Below, piece after piece: positions 32,680 through 42,385 of a DNA stretch of 64,000 nt (position 1 is its first letter; each line of letters starts with the position of its first letter). Location: positions 22,927,018 to 22,991,017 of the forward strand of contig JABAKD010000002.1 in assembly GCA_012845835.1 (NCBI GenBank), in the 5' to 3' direction. The notes beneath the pieces are model-generated. The model was not told where the DNA came from and made no database searches. It was given only the letters and a program-made list of their open reading frames with translations. The position numbers and the translations under genes are program-made. This DNA comes from Undaria pinnatifida (Eukaryota > Sar > Phaeophyceae > Laminariales > Alariaceae).

Positions 32680-33407
32680 GTCCGTCCGCTGAATAATAGC
32701 GAGCGAACAAGCGAAATTCAAACGCTCTCGTTTGGTTTGTTCTTTGGTGGGTCCAGATATTCATACGTACCGGGTAGCATATAGCCGCCCTACTGATAAC
32801 ACGAGGCACCAGGGAGGAGGATCCTGTTTGTTGCTTGCTGTTGCCACTGACTGCGGCACGTGCCAAGCTCTTCACCCGGGTGTTGAACCGTGATTGTATT
32901 TGACGCTGCTGCTGCTGCTGCTGTCATCGCTTTCACCTGTTGCCTTCGCGCTACGCTCATTTGCGCTCTCGGAGTATTTTTTATCTGGACAGAGGTCTGC
33001 AGGCCCCAAGCCCCTCTCTCGGTGGGTCTGTTGTTTTTTGGCCAGCCCCCCTCTCGGTGGGTCTCTTTTTTTTTTCGTCTACGGGCGTACCTGGTACGTA
33101 TCAAACAGACCGAACTTTGATCCACATCACAACCTGAAATCCAGGCACACAGCGGCACGTATTTATTTATTTGTTTTTGGTCGCACACTTCTACTTTCCA
33201 GCTTCTGGACAAGCCGTGGTCACAGGTGTCGTCCCTTCTTCCCCCAGGTTCTTGCCTTCAATTTTTATCGCGCATAGGGTTCAGCAATCCCACTGCTCGT
33301 CGAATTTTCATCGAGTGTTGCTAACTCACGCTCTCGCGTTTTCCGCAAGTCAATTTGTTCACAAGAAAAAATCCCCACGAATTTAAATACGAGTACTCGT
33401 AAGCACG

Positions 33408-33486
33408 CGGGGGGATTTGAACTCACGAAACTGACCTATACCAGGCTTGAGGATAACCTCATACGCCACCGGGGCGACCGGTGTAT
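33408..33486 (-). repeat. tRNA-derived SINE-like fragment
   Basis: On the minus strand it reads ccggtcgccccggtggcgta, an anticodon-arm-like segment and 'cgtgagttcaaatcccc' (B-box). It shares its head with 6446-6530. The acceptor stem does not pair. Confidence 0.5.
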
Positions 33487-33689
33487 CTATATACCAGCCC
33501 GAGTGAATACTGTGGTTATTTGGCAAGATTAGAGCTGCTACGTACTGCTGCTGCTGCACTACAATGCAACAGCAGCAGTCGGCCAGGAAATGCCGGTTTG
33601 TCCCGGGTATGGTTGTTTATTTGTAGGTCTAGTCTAGAGGATACAGTGCTGTTGTAAGCAGTGACAGCGCGTACCGGTATTAATTTCCA
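33487..33689. other. No gene seen
   Basis: A short stretch with CTG/CAG-rich inverted sequence near 33540-33575 ('ctgctgctgc', 'gcagcagcag'). Confidence 0.4.
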
Positions 33690-34283
33690 CACCCTGGACG
33701 ATATGCAATATCATATTGCAATACGCATACGAACCTATTGCCGTGTCCGCCGTATTGGCCGCCCCAATAGGTATTGATAGCGCTTCTGCAGACATACTGT
33801 GCGGAGCAATACATATCAAGTCAACAGTTGCTGACATATCGGCGGAAACAACACTTATCAGAATGAGTACATCGACTTGTATTGACGTCGCAAGTCATAT
33901 CAATAAGTTTATTCGATAGCATATTGGAATATCAACCAGTATTGAATTTTTCGTTGTTTCCATATTGATAACGGCAATACGTATTGATAGATGCAAAATC
34001 TCTAATATTGTCTGAGTAATAGTGATCGATATTGGATGGTTGAACAGTATTGACCACCCCAGTACCTATCGATATGAGATTTGGGAAACATATTGTCACT
34101 TCAACGCATATTGCACGAAGCAATGCTGCTGCTGCATGTTTTTCGTGAGATTCAGCATGATGCCACCACACACGTGGAAAATTTTTGGTGTGTTGGATAT
34201 TGGATATCACGTGTTATATCACATATTGCACTTCGCATTCCACCACAATGTCAATAGTCGGAACAGTTTTGCATATTGAAGGG
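33690..34283. repeat. ATATTG/CAATAT motif cluster A
   Basis: More than twenty copies of ATATTG, GTATTG, CAATA(C/T) or ATCGATAT occur at 15-40-bp spacing. The left edge reads CCCTGGACGATATGCAATAT; the inverted right edge begins CCCTTCAATATGCAAAA. This may be a MITE-type element or the subterminal array of the neighbouring hAT element. Confidence 0.55.
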
Positions 34284-34401
34284 AACTTGGGCAAATACAC
34301 AAGGTCGAAAAGGCATCCCACCCTCGGATGCCGCAGCATGTTGCTCGTAGATCTTCCCCCCGCACCCGATCCTGGTGCCAACAAACCACCACAAGGCGAT
34401 C

Positions 34402-35367
34402 ATGAGCAACTGCGCCAACGACGGACAATCGGCGGGAGGTGGCAGCAGCAGCGGTGGCAGCGCGCCGGCATCCACTAAGCAGACAACGCTGTCCGGCTTT
34501 GTTAGCCAGGGTGATGGTGAGGTTTCTGAGGGGCCAAGAAATCGGATTGCAGCGAAGCTGAATTTCCCGACCAGCGTTCCGGCGGACGTGAAAGACGCCG
34601 TTCTCCGCTACGCTCCCTCACAAGCTTTAATGATCGCGGACATACCCAACGTGAAAGGAAAGTCTAGCTTCACAGCTTTCTACGGAGTGAGGCTGGAGTA
34701 CAAGCCCGAGGACGGGAAGAAGTTGGAACCAGTTAGGAAGCTGGTGTACGCCTGCCTCGCAAGCCAGGGGTGCCGCACCACGGCGAAAACCTTGAAAATT
34801 TCCTCGAGTTCTACAACGGGTGCGACGAACCACCTAAAGCAAGAGCACTCCATAACGTCTGAGACCAGCGCCGCGCAGCAGCAGAAGTGAGTGCAGCACA
34901 TACTTGTGCGTGGTCTTTTTTTGGTTTGGGTCAGAGTGTGTGTTCCTCCTCTTCCTGTGTCGTCCTGGACATCCAAAAGCACATCGGAAGTATGATGTTT
35001 TTTGTGCTTGCAACGTACTCCGTACTTCGTTAGAAATAGTGCCGTTCATCATGCATGTCGCACATGTTCATGCATGCATGTGGTTCTAACTGCTGTTGTA
35101 CTGAGGTTAGTTTGTGCCGCACTGCTGTCCCTGTCGGTGTCTGATTGAAATAACAGGAAGCAAGCGGCGGTGGACAGTGTGCAGCAGGTGAAGCATAGCC
35201 AGCTTTACCAGTCGGATCCGACGCGTTGGAACGCGCTCAGCTTGAAGAGCTTCATCATTCGCCACGCTCTTCCGTTTAGCCTCTTCGACGACAAATACAC
35301 ACGCCACACCCTTGCTGTCCTCGCGCCTGCCGACAAACTCCAAGTGCAGAAGCTCAACAATAAAGCT
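34402..35367 (+). pseudogene. hAT transposase, N-terminal exons (BED finger + start of core)
   Basis: Exon 1 runs from ATG 34402 to 34886 (donor GTGAGT) and exon 2 from 35157 to 35367 (donor GTAAGT). The phase-2 junction is intact (AA|G). The N-terminus is Ser/Gly-rich with KQTTLSGFV. A BED-like finger follows (YACLASQGC ... TNHLKQEH, Cys-Cys then His-x4-His). Exon 2 reads SLKSFIIRHALPFSLFDD and LAVLAPADKLQVQKLNNKA, matching the conserved 'LPF' region early in hAT transposases. The catalytic RNase H-like core that should follow is not found downstream. Motif cluster B begins only 70 bp past exon 2. Confidence 0.75.
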
Positions 35368-35435
35368 GTAAGTTGGGTAGCTGAGAGCCGGCTGGCATAC
35401 AAGTACACCCTTTCCTTTCTCACCTCCTTATACCC

Positions 35436-35870
35436 TGGACAATATCTACACCAATATGATATTGGACATGACAATATGTGTAAAATGGATGGTTCGATAC
35501 GTATTGCGACCAACAGCCGCTGAGTCCGAGGAGTATCGATATGAATTGTGGTAACGCCAACAGCATGACCAATATCGCCGGTGTGTATTGGATTATCAAT
35601 ATTTTCTGCTTGGTATGCATTGTGCATGTATCGTTTGTGTCAGTATCTTTCAATCAATATTCCAATACGATATTGGTTTCTCAATATGTGAAAGGAATCA
35701 GGTGCCAATTCATATTGTTGGAGTAATATGTGCAGTATTGTGGCATTCAAAATACATTACCGGCCGCAATACAACGTCAACTGAGTCATCGATACGTATT
35801 GCGTTTGCCAACATGATAATGCTTGCAAATATCAGCACATATTGGGTGTCGCCGATATGTTGAGGTGGGA
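35436..35870. repeat. ATATTG/CAATAT motif cluster B
   Basis: Begins CCCTGGACAATATCTACACC, nearly the same as the left edge of cluster A. It carries many ATATTG/CAATAT copies and ends near 'gccgatatgttgaggtggg'. It interrupts the hAT transposase gene. Confidence 0.55.
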
Positions 35871-36164
35871 CGTCGAGACTTGTCCCTCTTGCTTCCTTTG
35901 TGCGTGTGTTTTTCATTATGAAATCCGAAATAATAAAACACGGCAACACTCACTTGAAGTACACAAATGGCTTGCAGTGTGCCGTAGTGTTGTTTTGTGA
36001 AGGGAGGGTTTACGCGTGAGAGAGCGAGATGTGCGTTTTTCTCTTTTTCTTTTTGGTTCGGTCTTGATTGTTTTTGATTCTGCATTTATTTCGGGATGTG
36101 TTTTTTTATGTTTTGTGTGGGGCGGGTTGGGACGCAGTGAGTGCGAAGTTTGGATTGAATTACA
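35871..36164. other. No gene seen
   Basis: T-rich sequence inside the hAT locus; no transposase core motif in any frame. Confidence 0.4.
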
Positions 36165-36475
36165 GGTCGACAGCGTATCAATTTCGAACCGTGGGTTCGA
36201 GGCCCACCGACTCCGTTTTTTTTTCGTGGTGTAGGATTTTTATATGTTACAAGTAGGGTTACAGCGTATTAATTTAGGATCGTGGGTTCGAGCCTCACCG
36301 ACTCCCGGTGGGACTTTTCTTTCATGTTTTTTCGGGTAACAGCGTATTAATTTAGAATCGTGGGTTCGAGGCTCACCGACTCCCGTCTTTTTTTTCTCTT
36401 CTTGTAAGGGGTGGGATTTTTTATGTTAGGGTGACAGCGTATTAATTTAGAACCGTGGGTTCGAGGCTCACCGAC
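36165..36475 (+). repeat. Tandem tRNA T-arm-like units (four)
   Basis: Four units of ~75-95 bp each contain 'acagcgtattaatttag' (or a close variant), then 'ccgtgggttcgaggctcacc' and 'gactccc', followed by a T-rich spacer. The GTGGG/CTCAC arms around TTCGAGG form a T-arm and the downstream CGACTCC looks like a 3' acceptor strand. The 5' acceptor strand and D-arm are missing, so these are tRNA 3'-half-like repeats and not genes. Confidence 0.65.
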
Positions 36476-37137
36476 TCCCGTTGTTTTTTCGTTTTTGTTT
36501 CTTCTTGTTTTTTGTTTTTGTTTTGTTTTTGTTTTGTTTGTTTATAAGGGCGGGACTTTTACATGTAAAATGTTTTGGTGACAGCATATTTTAGTTTATT
36601 CATTTTTTACATTAATTTATTATATTTTATTTTATTCTATTTTATTTTTTCAAGGTGGAACTTTAACATGATACCCTGGTATCTGTTAAACCACTACTAC
36701 TCATGCTCCCGATGTATACCAAAACCCGCTACTAAAGTGAAAAATAAAATAAAATAATATTAATAAAAAACCGCGCATCACGTGAAAACGCTTTGTATTT
36801 GAAATTGAATCAAAAGCTGTGGTGTATTTATAAAAAAAATTCAAGGACGTCAGCCGTGAGTTCGACGAATTTCAGGTCAATACTCATCTTTGCAAGCTGC
36901 GTTGTTGGTACTTCTAATATACTCTATGGGTGAGTTTTTGTTGGGAGGGGTCCTATTTTTTGTCCACTATAATGGTAAGTGTTGGTATTTTTATTTTAGG
37001 TGGGGAATTTTGAGCTAGGTCTAACATCACATCTATTTATAAATTTATTACTGTAGTTTCCACTATAATTCTCTATCATATGTATGGTAGGCGGTTTATT
37101 TTGTTTTTTCTACGGTGTGCCGACCTCCGCGGGTGTC
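36476..37137. other. T-rich low-complexity interval
   Basis: Contains (GTTTT)n near 36490-36545 and A/T-rich runs. A relic of the G-tract family head lies at 36845-36905 ('gacgtcagccgtgagttcga', 'actcatctttgcaagctgcg'). Confidence 0.45.
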
Positions 37138-37470
37138 ATGGAGCGAGACTTCTGCATCGCGGACTTTTTCATGCCCCGCAAACGCGGCTCCCTCGACCCC
37201 GCTCAGTTGGAGATGTGTCTCTATTTGCGGGCGCAGTACGACAGTATCCCACCCGACATCCCCCAACTCGCCGATGACGCTGTGCAGAATGTTCTCCTGG
37301 AATGGTTCAAGGACCCGGCACTGCTACACGAGGTCCAGGATATGGACTACGCGGAGGAACAGCACTCCGACGAAGACGACGATACGGTCGACCCTGCGTG
37401 GGTAGCTGCCGACCAGCAGTACCGAGGTTCAGGGCACGAGGGGGGGGATTCACTTGGAGATGTGCCATGA
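37138..37470 (+). pseudogene. hAT transposase C-terminal dimerisation piece
   Basis: An open frame of 110 codons from ATG 37138 to TGA 37468-37470. It contains FFMPRKRGSLDPAQLEMCLY and LRAQYDSIPPDIP, resembling the C-terminal hAT dimerisation region (Arg-x-x-L-x-P-x-x-x-E), then an acidic tail (EEQHSDEDDDTVDP). It is probably the last exon of the same locus as 34402-35367, but the ~300-residue catalytic core is missing between them. The start may really be an upstream acceptor such as 'atggtag' at 37084-37090. Confidence 0.6.
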
Positions 37471-38099
37471 GATTTTTTTAGGGTGTGGGTGTTTCTGTGC
37501 CGGGGTAGAGGTGTTTTCCGAAGAATCAATACTTTGTTTTCAAGCGGCGTACGTAAGGGCGGTAGCCCAGCACCGCACCCCGCTCATCGTGTGTCAGGTT
37601 TTAAGAGTACGGGGAGCGTGCTTGTCTTCGTTGCGGGCGGCCGCAGAGAATCTGTTTTATTGGTCCATGGCTCAGCGCTTGTCGTTCCGCAGGGAGGGGA
37701 AGGGAAAGGGGCGGCTGGCCTGAGCTTGTGCATTCGAGATTGATGTCATGAGGAAAGCTGTGTAGCGCCGACCGCCCAGCGTTAGATGTATGCTTTAAAT
37801 TTTTCGTCGTTGAAGGCTGTTCAGGTGCGTCACCAAAATTTGGCACCGTGATACCGCTGTGCTGTCTTCAGCGTGGAACTCTTCGCCTTTCTCCTTTCAA
37901 GCGCTTGTCGTACTTTTTTTGGCTTCACAACATGTCCATACTTGTTGCGTGCCACGCCACCAAAACTCACGTGCCAACAAAGAACATAGTGACGTCAGGT
38001 TGCCGATTTTTAGGCACAGATCACCACATATCGAGGCGCTAATAAAATGTGCTGCTAGGAAGACCGAACATGCATAAAAAAGAACGGTACGCTTGGCGA
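37471..38099. other. No gene recognised
   Basis: Downstream of the hAT C-terminal piece. Frames near 37480-37740 lack domains. Confidence 0.35.
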
Positions 38100-38565
38100 A
38101 AGAAATTCACATATTGGATTAAACAATACCTACATATCGATACGTGGGTTGTCAACATATTGAAACGGCCAATATGCATCAGCACTAACTAAGGCGAAAC
38201 AACATGTATCGACACGCACAAAACGCAGACTTTGATCATGACAATGCATACCGATATTTGACCCTGAAGCGTATTGTAACACCAATATCATATCGATAGG
38301 TCCACCGTAAAAATGTTGGTTTGATCAATTCATATCGATATTCGGCCGTTCATGGCATTGCGTGCATCTAGAGATATCAAGACCCGTGTGGTAAGAATAT
38401 TGGCGATTGCTGTGCATATCGATATTTGGGTGGCATGAAGTATTGCGTCCACCAATTCGTATCGATATATTGTTCGGCACAGTGCTGATGTTGTCAATAC
38501 CAATCGATACGAAAATAGCGCACGTATTGACCGGTCAATATGCATCTTCAATATCGTATTGTCCT
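38100..38565. repeat. ATATTG/CAATAT motif cluster C
   Basis: Carries ATCGATAT, CATATCGATA, ATATTG and CAATAT copies at intervals similar to clusters A and B, ending 'caatatcgtattgtcc'. Just beyond it 'ttaatttccaaacattgg' resembles 'ttaatttccacaccctgg' at the left of cluster A. Confidence 0.5.
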
Positions 38566-38611
38566 ACGTGTGTTAATTTCCAAACATTGGAGCCTAGGCT
38601 ATAGACTATAT

Positions 38612-38800
38612 ATACTGCTGCACAGACCGCCTAACATCACCATGTTGACCCTGATGGCTACACCTGTGGTTGCAAGGGGAGTCGCCGACCTCAATCCTTA
38701 TTGAGGACACAACCCGTAATACGCGCGATCGGAGTATCACACACAGCGTGCGAAGATGAGTTTCGACAAAATATTCGATCTCACAGCTGGAGTGCATTTT
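38612..38800 (-). repeat. G-tract family, head module only (R3)
   Basis: Minus-strand copy of the ~190-bp head module without G-runs, including the complement of 'agctgtgagatcgaatattt'. It directly abuts the end of cluster C. Confidence 0.7.
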
Positions 38801-39298
38801 ATTTTCAAAATATACTGCTGATACAGCCTTTAGATGTGTGTGTTCACATTAAACTGATATTTTCACCCATCTACATCGAGCACAACCAGCGTCGGTGGTG
38901 AAGCCTCCAATAGATTTCACAGCGTTAGAGAGACGAGCTCTGTGGTCACAAACTGCGAGACAGAGATACACATTGGAAATACAGCAAGGTGGTTCAGCCA
39001 TGCAATGCCAACCGCAATGAGCACGCGGGAAAAACGAAGGCGTGCAAGCCATCAAACGAGACTACTCGTAAATATTTGCAGCAACAAGAAAAAACAGAGG
39101 AACATGAAAAAAAAACATAAAAAGGAAAAAGCAATTGGAAAGAAGGAGGGAAGCAGGACGGCGCGACGAAAATGAAAAACAAAGAACACACAACCAGGAA
39201 CTACTAACAGCAACACATCATTTGCAACCATAATGCTTGTCGAATGGCCCTACTACTAACTGTTGTAGAAGTAGGAGCATTGCCGCATGGCCTTACCA
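38801..39298. other. No gene seen
   Basis: A-rich, with purine-rich sequence at 39090-39180. No supported frame. Confidence 0.4.
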
Positions 39299-39457
39299 TT
39301 GTCGAATGCATTACGATGCATTATCTCTGTGTCGTAGCTTGTGACCACAGAGCTGATCTTTCTAGGGTGAAGAATCAGTACGGACACTGGGTGTGCTGGA
39401 TGTCGACGAGTAGAAGAACGGTTTAATGTGAAGAACACACACACACACACACACACC
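39299..39457 (+). repeat. SINE/LINE-tail repeat with (CA)n end, copy B
   Basis: Near-identical partner of 11984-12138, with the same start and a longer (AC)n tail. It marks recent or conserved retroposition of the family. Confidence 0.75.
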
Positions 39458-39534
39458 ACCTGTTGTGCACTGTTTCTGACGACAGCAGTAGTAGTGCCAA
39501 TACCGCCATCGTCGCCTCCGTATCGAATACAAGG

Positions 39535-39682
39535 ACGGGAAAGCGTAGTATTTCCCTGACGAATTTTGATTTCACTTGGTTTTTCGGATCTTCCTAGGGC
39601 TCCAGCACCTTTGTGTGACCACGGACTCTAGATGTTTTGACAAGAGTTAATGTGAATAAACAACAACAACAACAACAAGAAC
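39535..39682 (+). repeat. LINE-tail repeat with (CAA)n end
   Basis: Runs from 'cgggaaagcgtagtatttcc' through 'tcggatcttcctagggctcc' to 'caagagttaatgtgaataaa' and (CAA)n. The same family forms both arms of the palindrome at 46076-46345. Confidence 0.65.
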
Positions 39683-39743
39683 AAAGCCTAATGATTGAGC
39701 AAGCAAGCACGCAGCAACAAAGGAGATGACACCGCCCAGCCGG

Positions 39744-39812
39744 CGTCGGGGCAGCCCGACACTGGTGTCGGGGCAGCCCGACACTGGTGTCGGGGCAGCC
39801 CGACACTGGGGT
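39744..39812 (+). repeat. 22-bp tandem repeat, three units
   Basis: Three copies of the unit 'gtgtcggggcagcccgacac' plus 'tg', each unit itself a small hairpin (gtcgggg / cccgac). Confidence 0.8.
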
Positions 39813-40191
39813 CCAAATGTAACTACTAGAGGGTTAGGAGCAGTGCTGCCTTGTCTGTCCTGCTGTCCTGTACTTACCGTGCCTTCGACGGCGGTGTCCA
39901 CATACCGACATCATTGCCTCAGTAGCCCCCAAGGGTACCCCAAAGGAAAACTTAAAAAGGGCAAAAGCAGAAAGGGAAAAAAATGAAAATATGTGAAGGG
40001 GGGAAGAAAGGGATGAAAGGGAAAAGGGGAAAACCGGTTCAACGAGAACCTGCATACCGGCGGTGGCAGTACCGCGGTATCGGCTGACACTTTATCGCCG
40101 AGGGGGCTGAAGCAGACGATCCAAATACCAAAAACAAGAACGAAGCACAAGGGGGTCGCAGTATGATAGCTTGAGGTTACGTAGGCAGGTT

Positions 40192-40553
40192 TCTACCTAC
40201 TAGTAGGCCTGGTGCCTTGCTGCAATGTCTGCCGTCTCCTTGCTTTCTTCAACGGTGGTTTCCCTACTCCCTACACACCCCTTTCGGCTTAGGGCGTCAT
40301 GCATCCGGGCTGCGTGGCGCTCCGAGCTCTTGTTTCCCTCCTCTACGTGCCACCTGGCCATGAACCATGCCCGTTCGAGGATTCCCCGGTACCACTTGCC
40401 CGCCTTCTTTGCTGCATGGACCCACAGTGCGGTTTCAACTCCAAGCTGCCGCCGGGAATCTTCTGTGGAACCTCCTCTCAGGTTGGTGAACCAGTTGTTC
40501 GGTGGCCCACCTGGTCCCGGTTTTGTTCCACCGGCTCGTATCTGATGAGACAC
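40192..40553 (-). pseudogene. LINE ORF2 C-terminal remnant
   Basis: The minus strand encodes AAKKAGKWYRGILERAWFMA and a Glu/Ser-rich tail ending AARHQAY. It is homologous to the C-terminus of the LINE at 9876-11036 (AAKKVGKWYRGVLEAAERFM). The RT core is absent. It abuts the G-tract repeat that begins near 40573. Confidence 0.7.
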
Positions 40554-40572
40554 GAGTATTCAATCGTATAAT

Positions 40573-42330
40573 ATAAAAATAAAAATACACTCCAGCTGTG
40601 AGATCGAATATTTTGTCGAAACTCATCTTTGCAAGCTGTGTGTGATCGTACTCCGATTGCGCGTATTACGGGTTGTGTGTCCTCATTAAGGATATGTCGG
40701 CGACTCCCCTTGCAACTACAGCAGTGTAGCTATCAGGGTCGACAGGGTGATGTTAGTCAGTCTGTGCGCGGAAACTATAGAACCCGTTTTTGAGGGGGAC
40801 AAAATCTGACAGCTGTGGAAGGAAATGCATCCGTTTATCAAGTGAATACTGTAAGTCAAATAACCGGTGAGGGGAGGGAGGAGTTTTGAAGGACGTGGGG
40901 GCCTGGTTTTGATCAAGAGGGAGCGTGGGGGGGGGGGGGGGGGGGGGGGGCGGGACGGGCGGGGCAGCTATAAATCCTTTAAAGGGATAAATCTGACGGT
41001 TTTGGAAAGAATACACCAGTTTATCATGTATATCCTGTAAGTCGTACAACCAGTAAGGAGAGGGCGGAGCGTTCGAGGGGGTGGGGGGGGAGGGGGCGGG
41101 AGGGGGGGTGGGGGGGGGGGGCGAAAGGGTTTTTAAACTTTTTTTTTTTTTTTTTTTATCCTCCGGCGGATGGGGAAAAATAAAGCTTTAGCTCACCACA
41201 CTTCCGCGTATTTTCATACGCGTCGTGTGTCGTAAACATCTTTTCGTCGCATAGGTGTAGGGGTTTGCTATACGCGTGGTGCTAGGTCTGGGCGATGGTG
41301 CGGGTGGTGGGGAAGGAGAGATCGTTGGGGGGGGGCGGGGGGGGGGGGGGAATGCAGCAGCGGCATGGATGGCTCTAGAAAGATAATGAGGTGATATAAA
41401 GTGCTTGGAAGTGTATATTACTCTGGCAGATTTCGATGTTAGGTGGGGCGTTTGAGCAAGAGGGAGCGGGAAAATAAGAAAAAAAAGGGGGGGGGGGAGG
41501 GTTTACAAGACGTTTAGGTCACATATACCCCCCCAACGCCGGGGCAGCTCAATCTGTGCGTGGAAACTATAAATCCTACCCTGTAAGTCGTGCAACCAGT
41601 GAGGAGAGGGCGGAGCGTCGGAGGGGGTGAGGGTGGGTGGGGGGGGGGGGGAGGGGGCGGGGGGGGGGGGGGGGGGGGGGGGGTGCAGAAAGGGTTTTTA
41701 TACAAACATCTTTAGGTCGCACAGATGTAGGGGTTTGCTATACGCGTGGTACTAGGTCTAGGCGATGGTGCGGGTGGTGGGGAAGGAGCCCCCCCCGCCG
41801 CCCCCCCTCCTCTCTTGATCAAACCCAGGCCCCCACGTCCGTAAAAACTCCTCCCTCCCCTCACCGGTTATTCGTCTTACAGGATTCACTTGATAAGCTG
41901 ATGCGTTTCCTTCCACAGCTGTCAGATTTTGTCTCCCTCACAAACGGGTTTTATAGTTTCCGCGCACAGACTGACTAACATCACCCTGTTGACCCTGATA
42001 GTTGCACTGTAGTTGCAAGGGGTTTAATTGTTATAATAATACAAAAATACACTCCAGCTGTGACATCGAAGATTTGGTCGAAACTCATCTTTGCAAGCTT
42101 GTGTGTGTTACTTCGATCGCGCGTGTTACGCATATATGTAGGGGTTTGCTATACGCGTGGTGCTAGATCTAGGCGATTGTGCGGTGGTGGGGAAGGAGGG
42201 GGCGTTGGGGGGGGGGGAATGAATGGAAGGTACGTCATGGGTGGCTAGAAAGATAATGACGTGATATCAATTGCGTAGAATTGTTTATTACTCTGGCCGA
42301 TTTCGATTTTAGGTGGGGCGTATTCAATCG
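40573..42330. repeat. G-tract family cluster R4, tandem and inverted copies
   Basis: Plus-strand head module at about 40580-40740, then tail units with G-runs (40927-40950, 41085-41125, 41640-41682). The 'ggggtttgctatacgcgtgg' second module occurs at about 41265, 41730 and 42140. A minus-strand tail and head lie at 41800-42022, followed by a plus-strand head at about 42045-42110. Several partial copies have inserted into or recombined with one another. Confidence 0.7.
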
Positions 42331-42385
42331 TATATACGGTATCGCACAAGTCGACGCGAGTCGACGAGGGAAGAAAGTGGTAATT

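Larger units (their letters stand above)
31418..33300. mobile_element. Long-TIR DNA element (MULE-like), 1.88 kb, with internal ORFs
   Basis: About 125-130 bp at the left (31418-31545) are inverted at the right (33170-33300). They share AGCAGTGGGATTGCTGAACC, CGCGATAAAAATTGAAGGCA, 'cttgtgaccacggcttgtcc' and 'agaagctggaaagt'. Long TIRs and an 8-9-bp duplication suit a Mutator-like element, though a hAT-type CAGTGG lies close to each end. No MULE transposase is seen. The interior has divergent exon-like frames that may be captured host sequence. Related ends occur at 6595-6760, 42346/43552 and 62010-62100. Confidence 0.65.

Noticed and set aside
33408-33486. Candidate minus-strand tRNA
   Set aside because: T-arm present, but the acceptor strands do not pair and the same head recurs at 6446-6530 with a different body.
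33690-33697. CCCTG boundary as a hAT terminus with 8-bp duplication
   Set aside because: The following bases GAC(G/A)ATAT are shared with cluster B, so they belong to the repeat and cannot be a target duplication.
36165-36475. Cluster of tRNA genes
   Set aside because: Only T-arm plus 3' acceptor-like strand is present in each unit; D-arm and 5' acceptor strand are missing.
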